NCBI RefSeq assembly: GCF_001010355.1
Contig: NZ_JPLA01000061.1
Location: forward strand, 1 to 34,157
From: Dyella japonica DSM 16301
GTDB lineage: Bacteria > Pseudomonadota > Gammaproteobacteria > Xanthomonadales > Rhodanobacteraceae
Length of the DNA stretch: 34,157 bases
Reading direction: 5' to 3'
How positions within the stretch are numbered: the first letter of the stretch is position 1; every line of letters begins with the position of its first letter. Both the position numbers and the translations under genes were made by a program. Below, piece by piece: positions 26,845 through 34,157 of this stretch. The notes under the pieces are model-generated. The model had not been told where the DNA came from and made no database searches. It saw nothing but the letters and a program-made list of their open reading frames with translations.

Positions 26845-28029
26845 ATGTCGATGACGCCTGACAGCTCCCGCCGCTGGCAAATGCTCGCGATCACCGCGGT
26901 CATCCTTTACGTGTTCTGGCTGCTGGCGCCGGTGATGATGCCGTTCGTCGTGGCGGCGATGCTGGCCTACCTGGGTGATCCGCTGGCGGATCGTCTGCAG
27001 CGGTTGGGCATGGGGCGCACGCTGGCGGTCAGCATCGTCTTCATCGTGCTGCTGCTGGTCACCATCGGTGCGCTGATCCTGCTGGTCCCGTTGATTTCCC
27101 GCCAGATCGACAACCTGGTGGACAACATGCCCCGCTATGTGGAGTGGGCCCGCGACACCGCGTTGCCGTGGGTGCAGGCCAAGCTGCACCTCGATCCCAG
27201 CGCGTTCGATACCGATCGCCTGATCCAGCAGATCAAGGATCACCTGGGTTCGATCGGCAATGCGGCCTCGGTGGTGCTGGGCAAGATTTCCCGCTCCAGC
27301 GTGGGCGTGATCTTGTGGCTCACCAACCTGGTGCTGATTCCGGTGGTGGCGTTCTACCTGCTGCGCGACTGGGACCGCATGGTGGCCTGGATCGACCGCA
27401 TCCTGCCGCGCTCAATCGAGCCGACCGTCGCCCACCTGGCGCGCGAAGCGGACAGCGTGCTCGGTGCCTTCGTGCGCGGCCAGCTGCTGGTGATGCTCGC
27501 GCTGGGCATCTTCTACGGCGTGGCGCTTACCCTGATGGGGCTGTCGGTCGGCCCGCTGATCGGTATGATCGCCGGCTTGCTCAGTTTCGTGCCGTACCTG
27601 GGCTTTATCGTGGGTTTCGGTTCCGCACTGATCGCCGCGATGGTGCAATACGGCGACTGGACGCACGTCCTGATCGTGGTGGGCATCTTCACGGTCGGCC
27701 AGCTGCTGGAAGGCTACGTGCTGGTGCCGCAGCTGGTGGGCGACAAGATCGGCCTGCATCCGGTGGCGGTGATTTTTGCCGTGCTGGCCGGCGGTTACCT
27801 GTTCGGCTTCCTCGGCGTGCTGTTGGCCTTGCCGGCGGCATCCGTGATCCTGGTGCTGCTGCGCTACCTGACCGAGCGCTACCGACAAAGCGATCTCTAC
27901 ACGGAGGAGGGCGCGGGCGATCCCGTGCTCACTGAAGTGGATGTGGTCGTCGACACGCCGCAGGGCGAAGTGGAAACCCGCACCGTGGTCGACCGAGGCA
28001 ACCCGAAGGACGCAGTACCACCCCCATGA
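26845..28029 (+). CDS. perM: AI-2E family (PerM-like) inner-membrane transporter
   Basis: A 394-residue membrane protein of the AI-2E/PerM family. About seven or eight hydrophobic segments are seen, including ITAVILYVFWLLAPVMMPFV, the central pair around VILWLTNLVLIPVVAFYLLRDWDRM, and LGFIVGFGSALIAAMVQYGDW. Members include the AI-2 exporter TqsA and Na+/H+ antiporters, so the substrate cannot be assigned. The acidic tail after SDLYTEEGAG is cytoplasmic and low in complexity. The gene overlaps hda by ATGA, indicating coupling, and gene order DUF2066-perM-hda is conserved in related bacteria. Confidence 0.9.
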   Translation: MSMTPDSSRRWQMLAITAVILYVFWLLAPVMMPFVVAAMLAYLGDPLADRLQRLGMGRTLAVSIVFIVLLLVTIGALILLVPLISRQIDNLVDNMPRYVEWARDTALPWVQAKLHLDPSAFDTDRLIQQIKDHLGSIGNAASVVLGKISRSSVGVILWLTNLVLIPVVAFYLLRDWDRMVAWIDRILPRSIEPTVAHLAREADSVLGAFVRGQLLVMLALGIFYGVALTLMGLSVGPLIGMIAGLLSFVPYLGFIVGFGSALIAAMVQYGDWTHVLIVVGIFTVGQLLEGYVLVPQLVGDKIGLHPVAVIFAVLAGGYLFGFLGVLLALPAASVILVLLRYLTERYRQSDLYTEEGAGDPVLTEVDVVVDTPQGEVETRTVVDRGNPKDAVPPP

Positions 28030-28730
28030 TTCCGCAGTTGCCGCTTGCCCTGCGTTGGCCTCGCCGCCAGCGTTTCGAACACTTCCACCCCGGCAGCAAC
28101 GCCGGGACGCTTGCTGCCGTGGAGCAGCTGGCCCATGCGGCGCACACGCCTTGGCTGTATCTGGCGGGACCCACCGGCAGCGGCAAGAGCCATCTGCTGA
28201 TGGCTGCCTGCCAGGCCGCCATCCAGGGCGGTCGCACGGTGCAATACCTGCCTTTGGCCAGCATCGGCAACCGGGCCGCGGCCATCCGCGGCGTGGCCGG
28301 CAGCGAGTTCCTCGCCCTGGATGATCTGGGCGTGATCGCCGGTGATCGCGAAGCGGAGCACGCGCTGTTCGACCTCTACAACCAGGCCAAGGCCGAAGGC
28401 GCCGCCTTGCTGTTCGCCGCCGAGGTGTTGCCGGTGCAGCTGGGTCTGGGACTGCCGGACCTGCGCTCGCGCCTGGGCGCCTGCCAGCAGGCATTGCTGA
28501 AACCGCTGGACGATGCCGAGCGGCGCAACGTGCTGCGCGAGCAGGCGGCGACGCGCGGGATCGAGCTGGACGACACGGTGCTCGACTGGCTGTTCAATCG
28601 CTATGCGCGTGATCTGGGCGCGTTGCTTGATCTGCTGGACCAGATCGACCGGGCTTCGCTGGCGGCGAAGCGGCGTATTACGGTGCCGTTTTTGCGGGTG
28701 TTTTTGCGGGAGTCGGAGCCGGGCAGCTGA
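28026..28730 (+). CDS. hda: Hda, DnaA regulatory inactivator
   Basis: A 234-residue AAA+ DnaA-like protein that, with the sliding clamp, stimulates ATP hydrolysis by DnaA (RIDA) and prevents reinitiation. The N-terminal QLPLALRW is the clamp-binding motif; Walker A is GPTGSGKS (48-55), Walker B is FLALDDLG, and a C-terminal RNVLREQAATRG helix follows, with no DNA-binding domain IV. This length separates it from DnaA. The start codon overlaps the perM stop by 4 bases. It ends near a REPIN and a terminator. Confidence 0.95.
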   Translation: MIPQLPLALRWPRRQRFEHFHPGSNAGTLAAVEQLAHAAHTPWLYLAGPTGSGKSHLLMAACQAAIQGGRTVQYLPLASIGNRAAAIRGVAGSEFLALDDLGVIAGDREAEHALFDLYNQAKAEGAALLFAAEVLPVQLGLGLPDLRSRLGACQQALLKPLDDAERRNVLREQAATRGIELDDTVLDWLFNRYARDLGALLDLLDQIDRASLAAKRRITVPFLRVFLRESEPGS

Positions 28731-28745
28731 TTCTTGCCGGTCCCT

Positions 28746-28817
28746 TGTGGGAGCGCACCCTGTGCGCGACTGAGGTAGAACGCAGCGGGACGGTCGCGCA
28801 CAGGGTGCGCTCCCACA
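28746..28817. repeat. REP doublet (REPIN) between hda and suhB
   Basis: Head-to-head pair: REP at 28746-28770 and its exact reverse complement at 28793-28817, separated by a 22-base variable loop. Same unit as at 10.8 and 30.7 kb. It lies 15 bases after the hda stop codon. Confidence 0.92.
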
Positions 28818-28840
28818 GTGGGTTAGGTGGCTCTGGCTAC

Positions 28841-28870
28841 AAAAAAAGGCGCCCTGGGGCGCCTTTTCTT
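28841..28870. terminator. Bidirectional intrinsic terminator between hda and suhB
   Basis: GGCGCC-CTGG-GGCGCC with flanking AAAAAAA upstream and TTTTCTT downstream. In the + direction the U-tract ends hda transcripts; in the - direction the A-run reads as U and ends suhB transcripts. Confidence 0.88.
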
Positions 28871-28888
28871 GTGGCCGATAACCCAGCC

Positions 28889-29692
28889 TCACGCCATCAA
28901 CAACCGCGGCGTCGCATTCGCGCTGATCGCATCCACCATCGCCTGCGCCACGTTGAGGTTGCCGGCGATGATGTTGCCGCTCTCGGGGATGCCGTCGCGA
29001 CCGGCGAAATCGCAGTAGCGACCACCGGCCTCGCGCACCAGCAGGGCGCCGGCGGCCAGGTCCCACGGCTTGAGGCCGATCTCGAAGAAACCGTCGTAAC
29101 GACCGGCGGCCACATAGGCCAGGTCCAGCGCGGCGGAACCGGAGCGACGGATGTCCTCGGCCTGGCCGAGCAGGGCGCGGGTCATGCCGAGCTGCGCATC
29201 CAGGTGCGAACGCTGGCGGTAGGGGAAGCCGGTGGCGATCATCGCGCCGCCCAGGTTCTCGCGCTTGGCCACGCGCATGCGGCGATCGTTGATGTAGGCG
29301 CCGTCGCCCTTGCTGGCGGTGAACAGTTCGTCGCGCAGCGGGTCGAACACCACCGCGTACACCGGCTCGCCCTTGTCGAGCAGGGCGATGGACACGGAGA
29401 AATGCGGGATGCCGCGCAGGTAATTGTGCGTGCCGTCCAGCGGATCGATCACCCACACCAGCGGCCCCTTGCCGATCGCGCCGCTTTCCTCGGCGAGGAA
29501 GGCGTGGGTCGGGTAGGCGCGCTTGAGTTCCTTCACGATCTCGGCTTCGGCCAGGCGGTCGACTTCCGAGGCGAAGTCCATGCGCTGCTTCTCGACGATA
29601 TTGAGTCCGTCGATACGGTTCATATAGCGCAGGATGATGTTTCCTGCGGCGCGCGCGGCGCGCACCGCGACATTAACGGCGGGTCTTGGCAT
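28889..29692 (-). CDS. suhB: SuhB, inositol-1-monophosphatase family
   Basis: A 267-residue Mg-dependent phosphatase of the FIG superfamily, the same length as E. coli SuhB, which also joins the rRNA antitermination complex. EES at 68-70 and IDPLDGT at 82-88 are the metal ligands, and [17 protein letters not shown] is the C-terminal motif. SuhB lies next to and divergent from trmJ, as in E. coli. The gap of 156 bases carries the promoters for both. Confidence 0.95.
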   Translation of the reverse strand: MPRPAVNVAVRAARAAGNIILRYMNRIDGLNIVEKQRMDFASEVDRLAEAEIVKELKRAYPTHAFLAEESGAIGKGPLVWVIDPLDGTHNYLRGIPHFSVSIALLDKGEPVYAVVFDPLRDELFTASKGDGAYINDRRMRVAKRENLGGAMIATGFPYRQRSHLDAQLGMTRALLGQAEDIRRSGSAALDLAYVAAGRYDGFFEIGLKPWDLAAGALLVREAGGRYCDFAGRDGIPESGNIIAGNLNVAQAMVDAISANATPRLLMA

Positions 29693-29848
29693 GGCTTCGG
29701 CTTTCAAAAGAACGGGGTTTTGGCCGCGAAGTCTAACAGAGACATCGCCGCGAGGCAGTCCCAAGGGCCCGGCCGGGGGCGCCGCGTTTGACAGGAAGCC
29801 CCAAGGTTTCCAAGCTTTGCGCCCGTTTACCCGAGTTTTCCTGCCCCG

Positions 29849-30625
29849 ATGAGCGCTGAATCCGACCTCGCCGCCCGCATCCGCTATGTGCTGGTGCGCA
29901 CCTCGCACCCCGGCAATATCGGCAGCGCGGCCCGCGCCATCCGCACCATGGGCTTTGACCGCATGGCCCTGGTGGCCCCGCATCGCTTCCCGGATCGGGA
30001 GGCCTCGGCCCTGGCGGCCGGCGCCGACGAGGTGCTGGAGAACGCCACGGTGAGCGATGGCCTGGTCGATGCCCTGGCCGGCACCAGCCTGGCCCTGGGC
30101 CTGTCGGCCCGCCGCCGCGGCGTGGACCTGGAGGAACTCACCCCGCGCGAAGCGGCCAACCGCGCCCTGGCAGCCGCGGCCCGCGGCGAGCAGGTGGCGC
30201 TGGTGTTCGGCAATGAGCGTACCGGCCTGGAGAACGAAGAACTGGCGCGCTGCCATGCGATGGTGCGCATCCCCAGCGTGGACGATTTCAGCTCCTTGAA
30301 CCTCTCGCAGGCCGTGCAGGTGATGGCGTACGAGTTGCGCGTGGCATCGCTGGGCGAGGTCAACGTACCGGTCCGTGCCGACGCCGAACCGCCGGCCGAT
30401 GCAGCGCAGATGGAGCGGTTCTTCGAGCACCTGTCGCAGATGCTGGACGACATCGACTTCCACAAGGGACGCGCGCCGACCACCATCATGTTGCGCCTGC
30501 GCAAGCTGTTTCAGCGGGCGCAGCCCGATGAGCGCGAGTTGCGCGTGATGCATGGCATTTTTGCTGATGCGCAGCGGATGGCGCAGATCGCCACGGACAA
30601 GATCAAGGCGTCGAAGGGCGACTAA
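29849..30625 (+). CDS. trmJ: TrmJ, tRNA (Cm32/Um32) 2'-O-methyltransferase
   Basis: A 258-residue SPOUT-class methyltransferase acting on residue 32 of tRNAs with [37 protein letters not shown] and [23 protein letters not shown] form the trefoil knot core. The C-terminal extension (about residues 180-258) is typical for TrmJ and contributes dimerisation and tRNA binding. A plausible ribosome site is weak (TTTTCCTGCCCCG). It ends 23 bases before a REPIN. Confidence 0.95.
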   Translation: MSAESDLAARIRYVLVRTSHPGNIGSAARAIRTMGFDRMALVAPHRFPDREASALAAGADEVLENATVSDGLVDALAGTSLALGLSARRRGVDLEELTPREAANRALAAAARGEQVALVFGNERTGLENEELARCHAMVRIPSVDDFSSLNLSQAVQVMAYELRVASLGEVNVPVRADAEPPADAAQMERFFEHLSQMLDDIDFHKGRAPTTIMLRLRKLFQRAQPDERELRVMHGIFADAQRMAQIATDKIKASKGD

Positions 30626-30648
30626 GCCACTGCGCGGCGCGTTGTTGT

Positions 30649-30725
30649 TGTGGGAGCGCACCCTGTGCGCGACGGCGAGGCAGTCATCGACACCGAGGCC
30701 GTCGCGCACAGGGTGCGCTCCCACA
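30649..30725. repeat. REP doublet (REPIN) between trmJ and the CNNM/HlyC gene
   Basis: REP at 30649-30673, its reverse complement at 30701-30725, with a 27-base variable loop. It fills most of the gap between two convergent genes. Confidence 0.92.
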
Positions 30726-30745
30726 GTGGATCCTTCGAGGGGCGA

Positions 30746-32068
30746 TCAGAACCCGTCTTCTTCCACATCAATCTTCGGCAACCGCGCCACCAGCAGCTTG
30801 TCGATGCGCGCGCCGTCCAGATCCACCACTTCCACCCTGAAACCGTGCCACTCGAAGGTTTCGCCGGTCTGCGGGATATGGCCGAGCACGGCCATCACCA
30901 TGCCGGCGGCGGTGCGGTATTCGTGTTCTTCCTCGCCGGGCAGGGCATCGACCCCCAGCAATTCGCGCAGGTCGTCGGTGGACAGCGAGCCGTCGATCAG
31001 CCAGCTGCCATCCTCACGCGGGGTGATCAGCGGGCTTTCCTTGGTGTCGCTGCTGCCCAGCTGGGTGGCGCCGACGATGGCCGCGAGCAAATCGTTGAGC
31101 GTCACCAGGCCCTCGATGTCGCCGTATTCGTCCACCACCAGGGCCAGCTGTGTTTCTGCGTCGCGAAATTCTTCCAGCAAGTCCAGCGCGCGGGCGGTGG
31201 CGGGCACGTACAGTGGCTTTGACAGTTGGCCGAAGATATCGGGCTTGCCTTCGGCGTAGCTGCGCAGCAGGCGTTTGACTTCGACCACACCGAGGATGTC
31301 GCTTTCGTCGCCGCGATACACCGGGTAGCGCGAGTAGGGCGTGGTTCGGAGGATTTCCGCGCTCTCCTGGTAATTGGCCGCCGCATCCAGCCAGACGATG
31401 CGCGTGCGCGGCGTCATCACGCTGTCCACCGTGCGATCGCCCAGGCGCAGCACGCGGTTGACCATATTGTGTTCGTCGCGATCGAGCACGCCGTGCTCGG
31501 CGCTTTCCGCCACCAGCAGGCGGATTTCCTCTTCCGTCGCCACGTCGCTGCCGCGTCCCTTCACGCGCAGCAGGCGCAGCAGGAAACCGCTGGAGAGGTT
31601 GAGCAGCCACACGAAGGGCGCGGTGATGCGCGACAACACCATCATCGGCATCGATACGTAGCCTGAGATCAGCTCGGGCGCAGACAGCGCCAGGCGCTTG
31701 GGCACCAGCTCGCCGATCACGATATTGATGAAGGAGATCAGCACGAAGCCCAGCACCAGGCCGATGACCCTGGCATAGGGCTCGATCCAGGCCGCCTGCC
31801 CGCCGTGAATGGCGTTGGCGATGTGGTCGCCCAGCGCGTCGCCGGCCAGGGCGCCGGTGATCAGGATGACCATGGTCATGCCCACCTGCACGGTGGAGAG
31901 GAAGCGCTCAGGCGCCTCGGCATTGCGCAGGGCCATGCGGGCCCGCCGGCTGTCGCGGGCCATGTGCTTGAGGCGGCTCTTGCGCGAGGCCACCAGGGCC
32001 ATTTCCGACAACGCGAAAAAGCCGTTGAACAGCGAAAGCACGATGACGAGGGCGATTTCGGTCAGCAT
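30746..32068 (-). CDS. CNNM/HlyC-CorC family membrane protein (CBS pair)
   Basis: A 440-residue protein. The N-terminal DUF21 domain has three or four membrane segments (EIALVIVLSLFNGFFALSEMALVASRKSRL through WLLNLSSGFLLRLL, about 1-195), followed by two CBS domains (VDSVMTPRTRIVWLDAAANY and PLYVPATARALDLLEEF) and a C-terminal CorC/HlyC domain (EDGSWLIDGSLSTDDLRELL). Such proteins are often named hemolysin or magnesium/cobalt exporters; a Mg2+-export role is the better supported view, by family. The start at 32068 gives the usual length; the frame extends upstream only into the shared promoter region. Confidence 0.9.
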   Translation of the reverse strand: MLTEIALVIVLSLFNGFFALSEMALVASRKSRLKHMARDSRRARMALRNAEAPERFLSTVQVGMTMVILITGALAGDALGDHIANAIHGGQAAWIEPYARVIGLVLGFVLISFINIVIGELVPKRLALSAPELISGYVSMPMMVLSRITAPFVWLLNLSSGFLLRLLRVKGRGSDVATEEEIRLLVAESAEHGVLDRDEHNMVNRVLRLGDRTVDSVMTPRTRIVWLDAAANYQESAEILRTTPYSRYPVYRGDESDILGVVEVKRLLRSYAEGKPDIFGQLSKPLYVPATARALDLLEEFRDAETQLALVVDEYGDIEGLVTLNDLLAAIVGATQLGSSDTKESPLITPREDGSWLIDGSLSTDDLRELLGVDALPGEEEHEYRTAAGMVMAVLGHIPQTGETFEWHGFRVEVVDLDGARIDKLLVARLPKIDVEEDGF

Positions 32069-32226
32069 GCGGGTAGCCGGCCGGTGGGGAGGTCGCGTTT
32101 GGACATGAGACGCAGTGTAAGTCCTAAGTGGCCCGGAGGGGCCGGCAGGGTTTGATGCGGTGCGGCGCGGGGCTCCTGTAACATACCCGTCATTTTCCGC
32201 CCCCCTCGCACCCAGGCAATAACCGC

Positions 32227-32856
32227 ATGTTTTCATTGCAAACGATTTTCGGCAAAGGCGACAAGTTCTATGGCCTGCTCGAACAGAGCGCCGAGGCTGC
32301 TCGCGAAAGCGCCAAAGCCCTGCACGAGCTGGTCACGCGCCGGGATCACGCCCCGGTGATGGCTGCCTTCGCCGCTGCCCGCCAGCGCGAGAAGGCGCTG
32401 GCGGGGCAGATCAGCGAGGAACTGGTGAACACCTTCGTCACCGCGCTGGATCGCGAGGACATCGAAGCGCTCAATTCGGCGCTCTACAAGATCCCCAAGA
32501 CCATCGAGAAGTTTGCCGAGCGCTACGAGATCGTTGCCGGCCGCGTGAGCGACGTGGATTTCGCCGCGCGTGCGTTGATCCTCGAGCGCGCCACCGGCGT
32601 GGTGTCGGAAATGATCGGCGAGCTGCGCCGCGGCCTGCGCATCGATCCGGTGAAGAAGCTGCAGGATCGCCTGCAGACGCTGGAGTCCGAAGGCGACCGC
32701 ATGCTGCTCTCGCCCTACCGCACGCTGTACGTGGAAGGCGGCGACGCCATGCGCGCGATGCTGGCGAAGGACTTGTTCGAGCTGCTCGAAAAAGCCATCG
32801 ACAAGTGCCGCGACGTGGGCAACACCGTGTATTCGATCGTGCTGAAGAATTCCTGA
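32227..32856 (+). CDS. DUF47 (PhoU-like) Pit accessory protein
   Basis: A 209-residue helical protein of the DUF47/TIGR00153 family, related to PhoU, usually encoded directly before pit. It begins MFSLQTIFGKGDKFYGLLEQSAEAA and has long amphipathic helices with TALDREDIEALNSALYKIPKTIEKF as the signature. It likely modulates phosphate uptake by the Pit protein. Divergent from the CNNM gene; an imperfect -10 TAACAT lies at 32179-32184 without a matching -35. Confidence 0.9.
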   Translation: MFSLQTIFGKGDKFYGLLEQSAEAARESAKALHELVTRRDHAPVMAAFAAARQREKALAGQISEELVNTFVTALDREDIEALNSALYKIPKTIEKFAERYEIVAGRVSDVDFAARALILERATGVVSEMIGELRRGLRIDPVKKLQDRLQTLESEGDRMLLSPYRTLYVEGGDAMRAMLAKDLFELLEKAIDKCRDVGNTVYSIVLKNS

Positions 32857-32935
32857 GGCGCGACCTGATGATTCCCTCTCAGCTAAGCCGCCCGGTCATG
32901 TCCGGGGCACACGGCGTTGTGCGCGGGGTACGCGC

Positions 32936-34057
32936 ATGAGCATCGGTCTGGCAATTGCCGTGGTGCTGATCGCGCTGGCTTTCACTTATATCAACGGATT
33001 CCACGACACCGCCAACTCCATCGCCACGGTGGTGGCGACCAAGGTGCTGACACCCGGCCAGGCGGTGATGATGGCGGCGATCACCAACCTGATCGGCGCT
33101 CTGTGGGGCACGGCGGTGGCCAAGACCATCGCGTCGGGCCTGATCGATACGCATGTGATCGATGCGGGGCCGCAATTGCTGATCTGCGCCTTGCTGGCGG
33201 CTACGGTATGGAACCTCATCACCTGGTGGTGGGGCCTGCCGTCCAGCTCCAGCCATGCACTGGTGGGCGCGCTGGTCGGCGCGGCGATCGCGGCATCCGG
33301 CAACAATTTCGCCTCGGTGATCTGGTCGCAGGGCGGCGCGCACTGGTGGGATGGCAAGGGCGTGGTGCCCAAGGTCATCCTGCCGATGGTGATTTCACCC
33401 TTGCTGGGTTTTGTCATCGGCTTCCTGTTGATGGGCGGGCTGTACGCCTTGCTCAGTTGGTTCTCCAGTCGCACGGGTTTCCTGCGGCGATTTGGCCGCA
33501 CGCCGTTCGTGAATGCGTTTTTCGGCAAGGCGCAAATCGTCTCGGCCAGCGCGATGGGTCTTGCCCACGGCATGAACGACGCGCAGAAGAGCATGGGCAT
33601 CATTGCGCTCGCCTTGGCCGGCGCAACCACTGCCGGCCAGTTCGACGGCCTGCCCGAGTGGCTGGGCTTCCTGCGCATCCATGGTTCGGCTGACGGCGGC
33701 TTCAACGTGCCTGCATGGGTGGCCGTGGTTTGCGCACTCACCATGGCGGGCGGCACCGCCGGTGGCGGCTGGCGCATCATCAAGACGCTGGGCCACAAGA
33801 TGGTGAAGCTGCATCCCATCAATGGCTTTGCGGCCGAGGGCAGCTCGGCTGCCGTGATTCTCACCGCTTCGGCCTTCGGCATTCCGGTGTCGACCACGCA
33901 TAACGTGTCGGCGTCCATCATGGGCGTGGGCGCGGCCAAACGCTGGAATGCGATTCGCTGGTCGGTGGTGGAGCGGATGGTGTGGGCGTGGATCCTTACG
34001 CTGCCGATTACGGCGTTGTTGGCGTATGGGTTTGTGAGGTTGGCGGCGACGTTTTGA
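32936..34057 (+). CDS. pit: Pit-family inorganic phosphate transporter
   Basis: A 373-residue low-affinity phosphate-metal symporter (PiT family). The signature GFHDTANSIATVV occurs near residues 21-33 and its repeat GLAHGMNDAQKSMGIIALAL near 209-228, reflecting the inverted-repeat architecture. About ten hydrophobic segments are present, including NLITWWWGLPSSSSHALVGAL and SAFGIPVSTTHNVSASIMG. It lies 79 bases after the DUF47 gene and is probably cotranscribed. The start ATG at 32936 follows GCGGGGTACGCGC. Confidence 0.94.
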   Translation: MSIGLAIAVVLIALAFTYINGFHDTANSIATVVATKVLTPGQAVMMAAITNLIGALWGTAVAKTIASGLIDTHVIDAGPQLLICALLAATVWNLITWWWGLPSSSSHALVGALVGAAIAASGNNFASVIWSQGGAHWWDGKGVVPKVILPMVISPLLGFVIGFLLMGGLYALLSWFSSRTGFLRRFGRTPFVNAFFGKAQIVSASAMGLAHGMNDAQKSMGIIALALAGATTAGQFDGLPEWLGFLRIHGSADGGFNVPAWVAVVCALTMAGGTAGGGWRIIKTLGHKMVKLHPINGFAAEGSSAAVILTASAFGIPVSTTHNVSASIMGVGAAKRWNAIRWSVVERMVWAWILTLPITALLAYGFVRLAATF

Positions 34058-34140
34058 GTGGGGTTTGATTCTTGCGACTCGCGCTTTTGTTTTGATTGAT
34101 CAGGCGACCGAGGGTCCGTGCCGCGCGCTTCACTTCCCCC

Positions 34141-34157
34141 TCTCCCCTCCGGGGAGA
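34141..34157. repeat. Partial short palindromic repeat at the window edge
   Basis: TCTCCCC-TCC-GGGGAGA, a perfect 7-bp hairpin that ends exactly at the window boundary, preceded by CTTCACTTCCCCC. Similar short CCCTCTCCCC-type repeats are common in Xanthomonadales, but one copy does not prove membership. Confidence 0.4.

Noticed and set aside
25207..27243. Long minus-strand open frame (678 codons) across the DUF2066 gene and purM 3' part
   Set aside because: It runs antisense to DUF2066 and perM and out of frame with purM. Its composition is low in complexity and no motif is visible.
29788..29816. TTGACA box in front of trmJ
   Set aside because: The -35 is perfect, but the hexamers 16-18 bases downstream (such as CAAGCT) are poor -10 matches, so I do not list it as a promoter.
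28889..30724. Upstream extension of the suhB frame to 611 codons
   Set aside because: The added part is antisense to trmJ and even reads through the REP doublet; SuhB itself is 267 residues with a good start at 29692.

Overview
The window is a high-GC chromosomal stretch from a gammaproteobacterium. I place it in the Xanthomonadales (Lysobacterales), most likely Rhodanobacteraceae (Dyella/Rhodanobacter-like). The reasons are the gene order kdsD-kdsC-lptC-lptA-lptB-rpoN-hpf joined to hprK-rapZ-EIIA(Man)-ptsH-ptsI, a TonB-dependent receptor of xanthomonad style, and a REP family with a GTGGGAGCGCAC core. The family assignment is inference; no rRNA or tRNA gene lies in the window.

Layout. 1-4.4 kb: 3' end of a TonB-dependent receptor, a VOC protein on the minus strand, a YoaA/DinG-type iron-sulfur helicase, a solo REP and a second VOC protein. 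4.5-8.8 kb: creD-tsaB (4-base overlap), a Cys-containing ArsR-type regulator divergent from a short-chain dehydrogenase with a clear promoter and operator, then a DUF302 protein facing a GFA-type zinc protein. 8.8-10.8 kb: a YeiH-type exporter divergent from its LysR regulator. 10.9-15.8 kb (minus): a PTS-type signalling cluster with EI, HPr, EIIA-Man, RapZ, HPr kinase and ribosome hibernation factor. It has no sugar permease and no ptsN. 16.1-21.2 kb (minus): rpoN and the lipopolysaccharide export and Kdo genes lptBAC-kdsC-kdsD. 21.5-23.0 kb (plus): ibaG-murA. 23.2-25.6 kb (minus): a DUF3108 exported protein, purN and purM. 25.8-28.7 kb (plus): a DUF2066 exported protein, a PerM/AI-2E permease and hda. 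28.9-30.6 kb: divergent suhB and trmJ. 30.7-34.1 kb: a CNNM/CorC-type membrane protein, then a DUF47 (PhoU-like) gene and a Pit phosphate transporter.

How the genes work together. Most of the window is core metabolism: envelope precursor synthesis (kdsD, kdsC, murA), LPS transport (lptA, lptB, lptC), purine synthesis, tRNA modification (tsaB, trmJ) and replication control (hda). The central regulatory block links sigma-54, ribosome hibernation, RapZ and a phosphorelay EI-HPr-EIIA(Man), with HPr also a likely Ser46 target of HprK. It looks like a nutrient-sensing circuit rather than a sugar importer.

I found no obviously new defence or mobile system. The points most worth a second look are: a REP/REPIN family whose paired copies all sit between convergent genes; a palindrome built from two facing stop codons; a perfect operator in the ArsR/SDR promoter; a structured spacer between ptsH and ptsI; the missing ptsN; and a 110-base out-of-frame lptC/lptA overlap.
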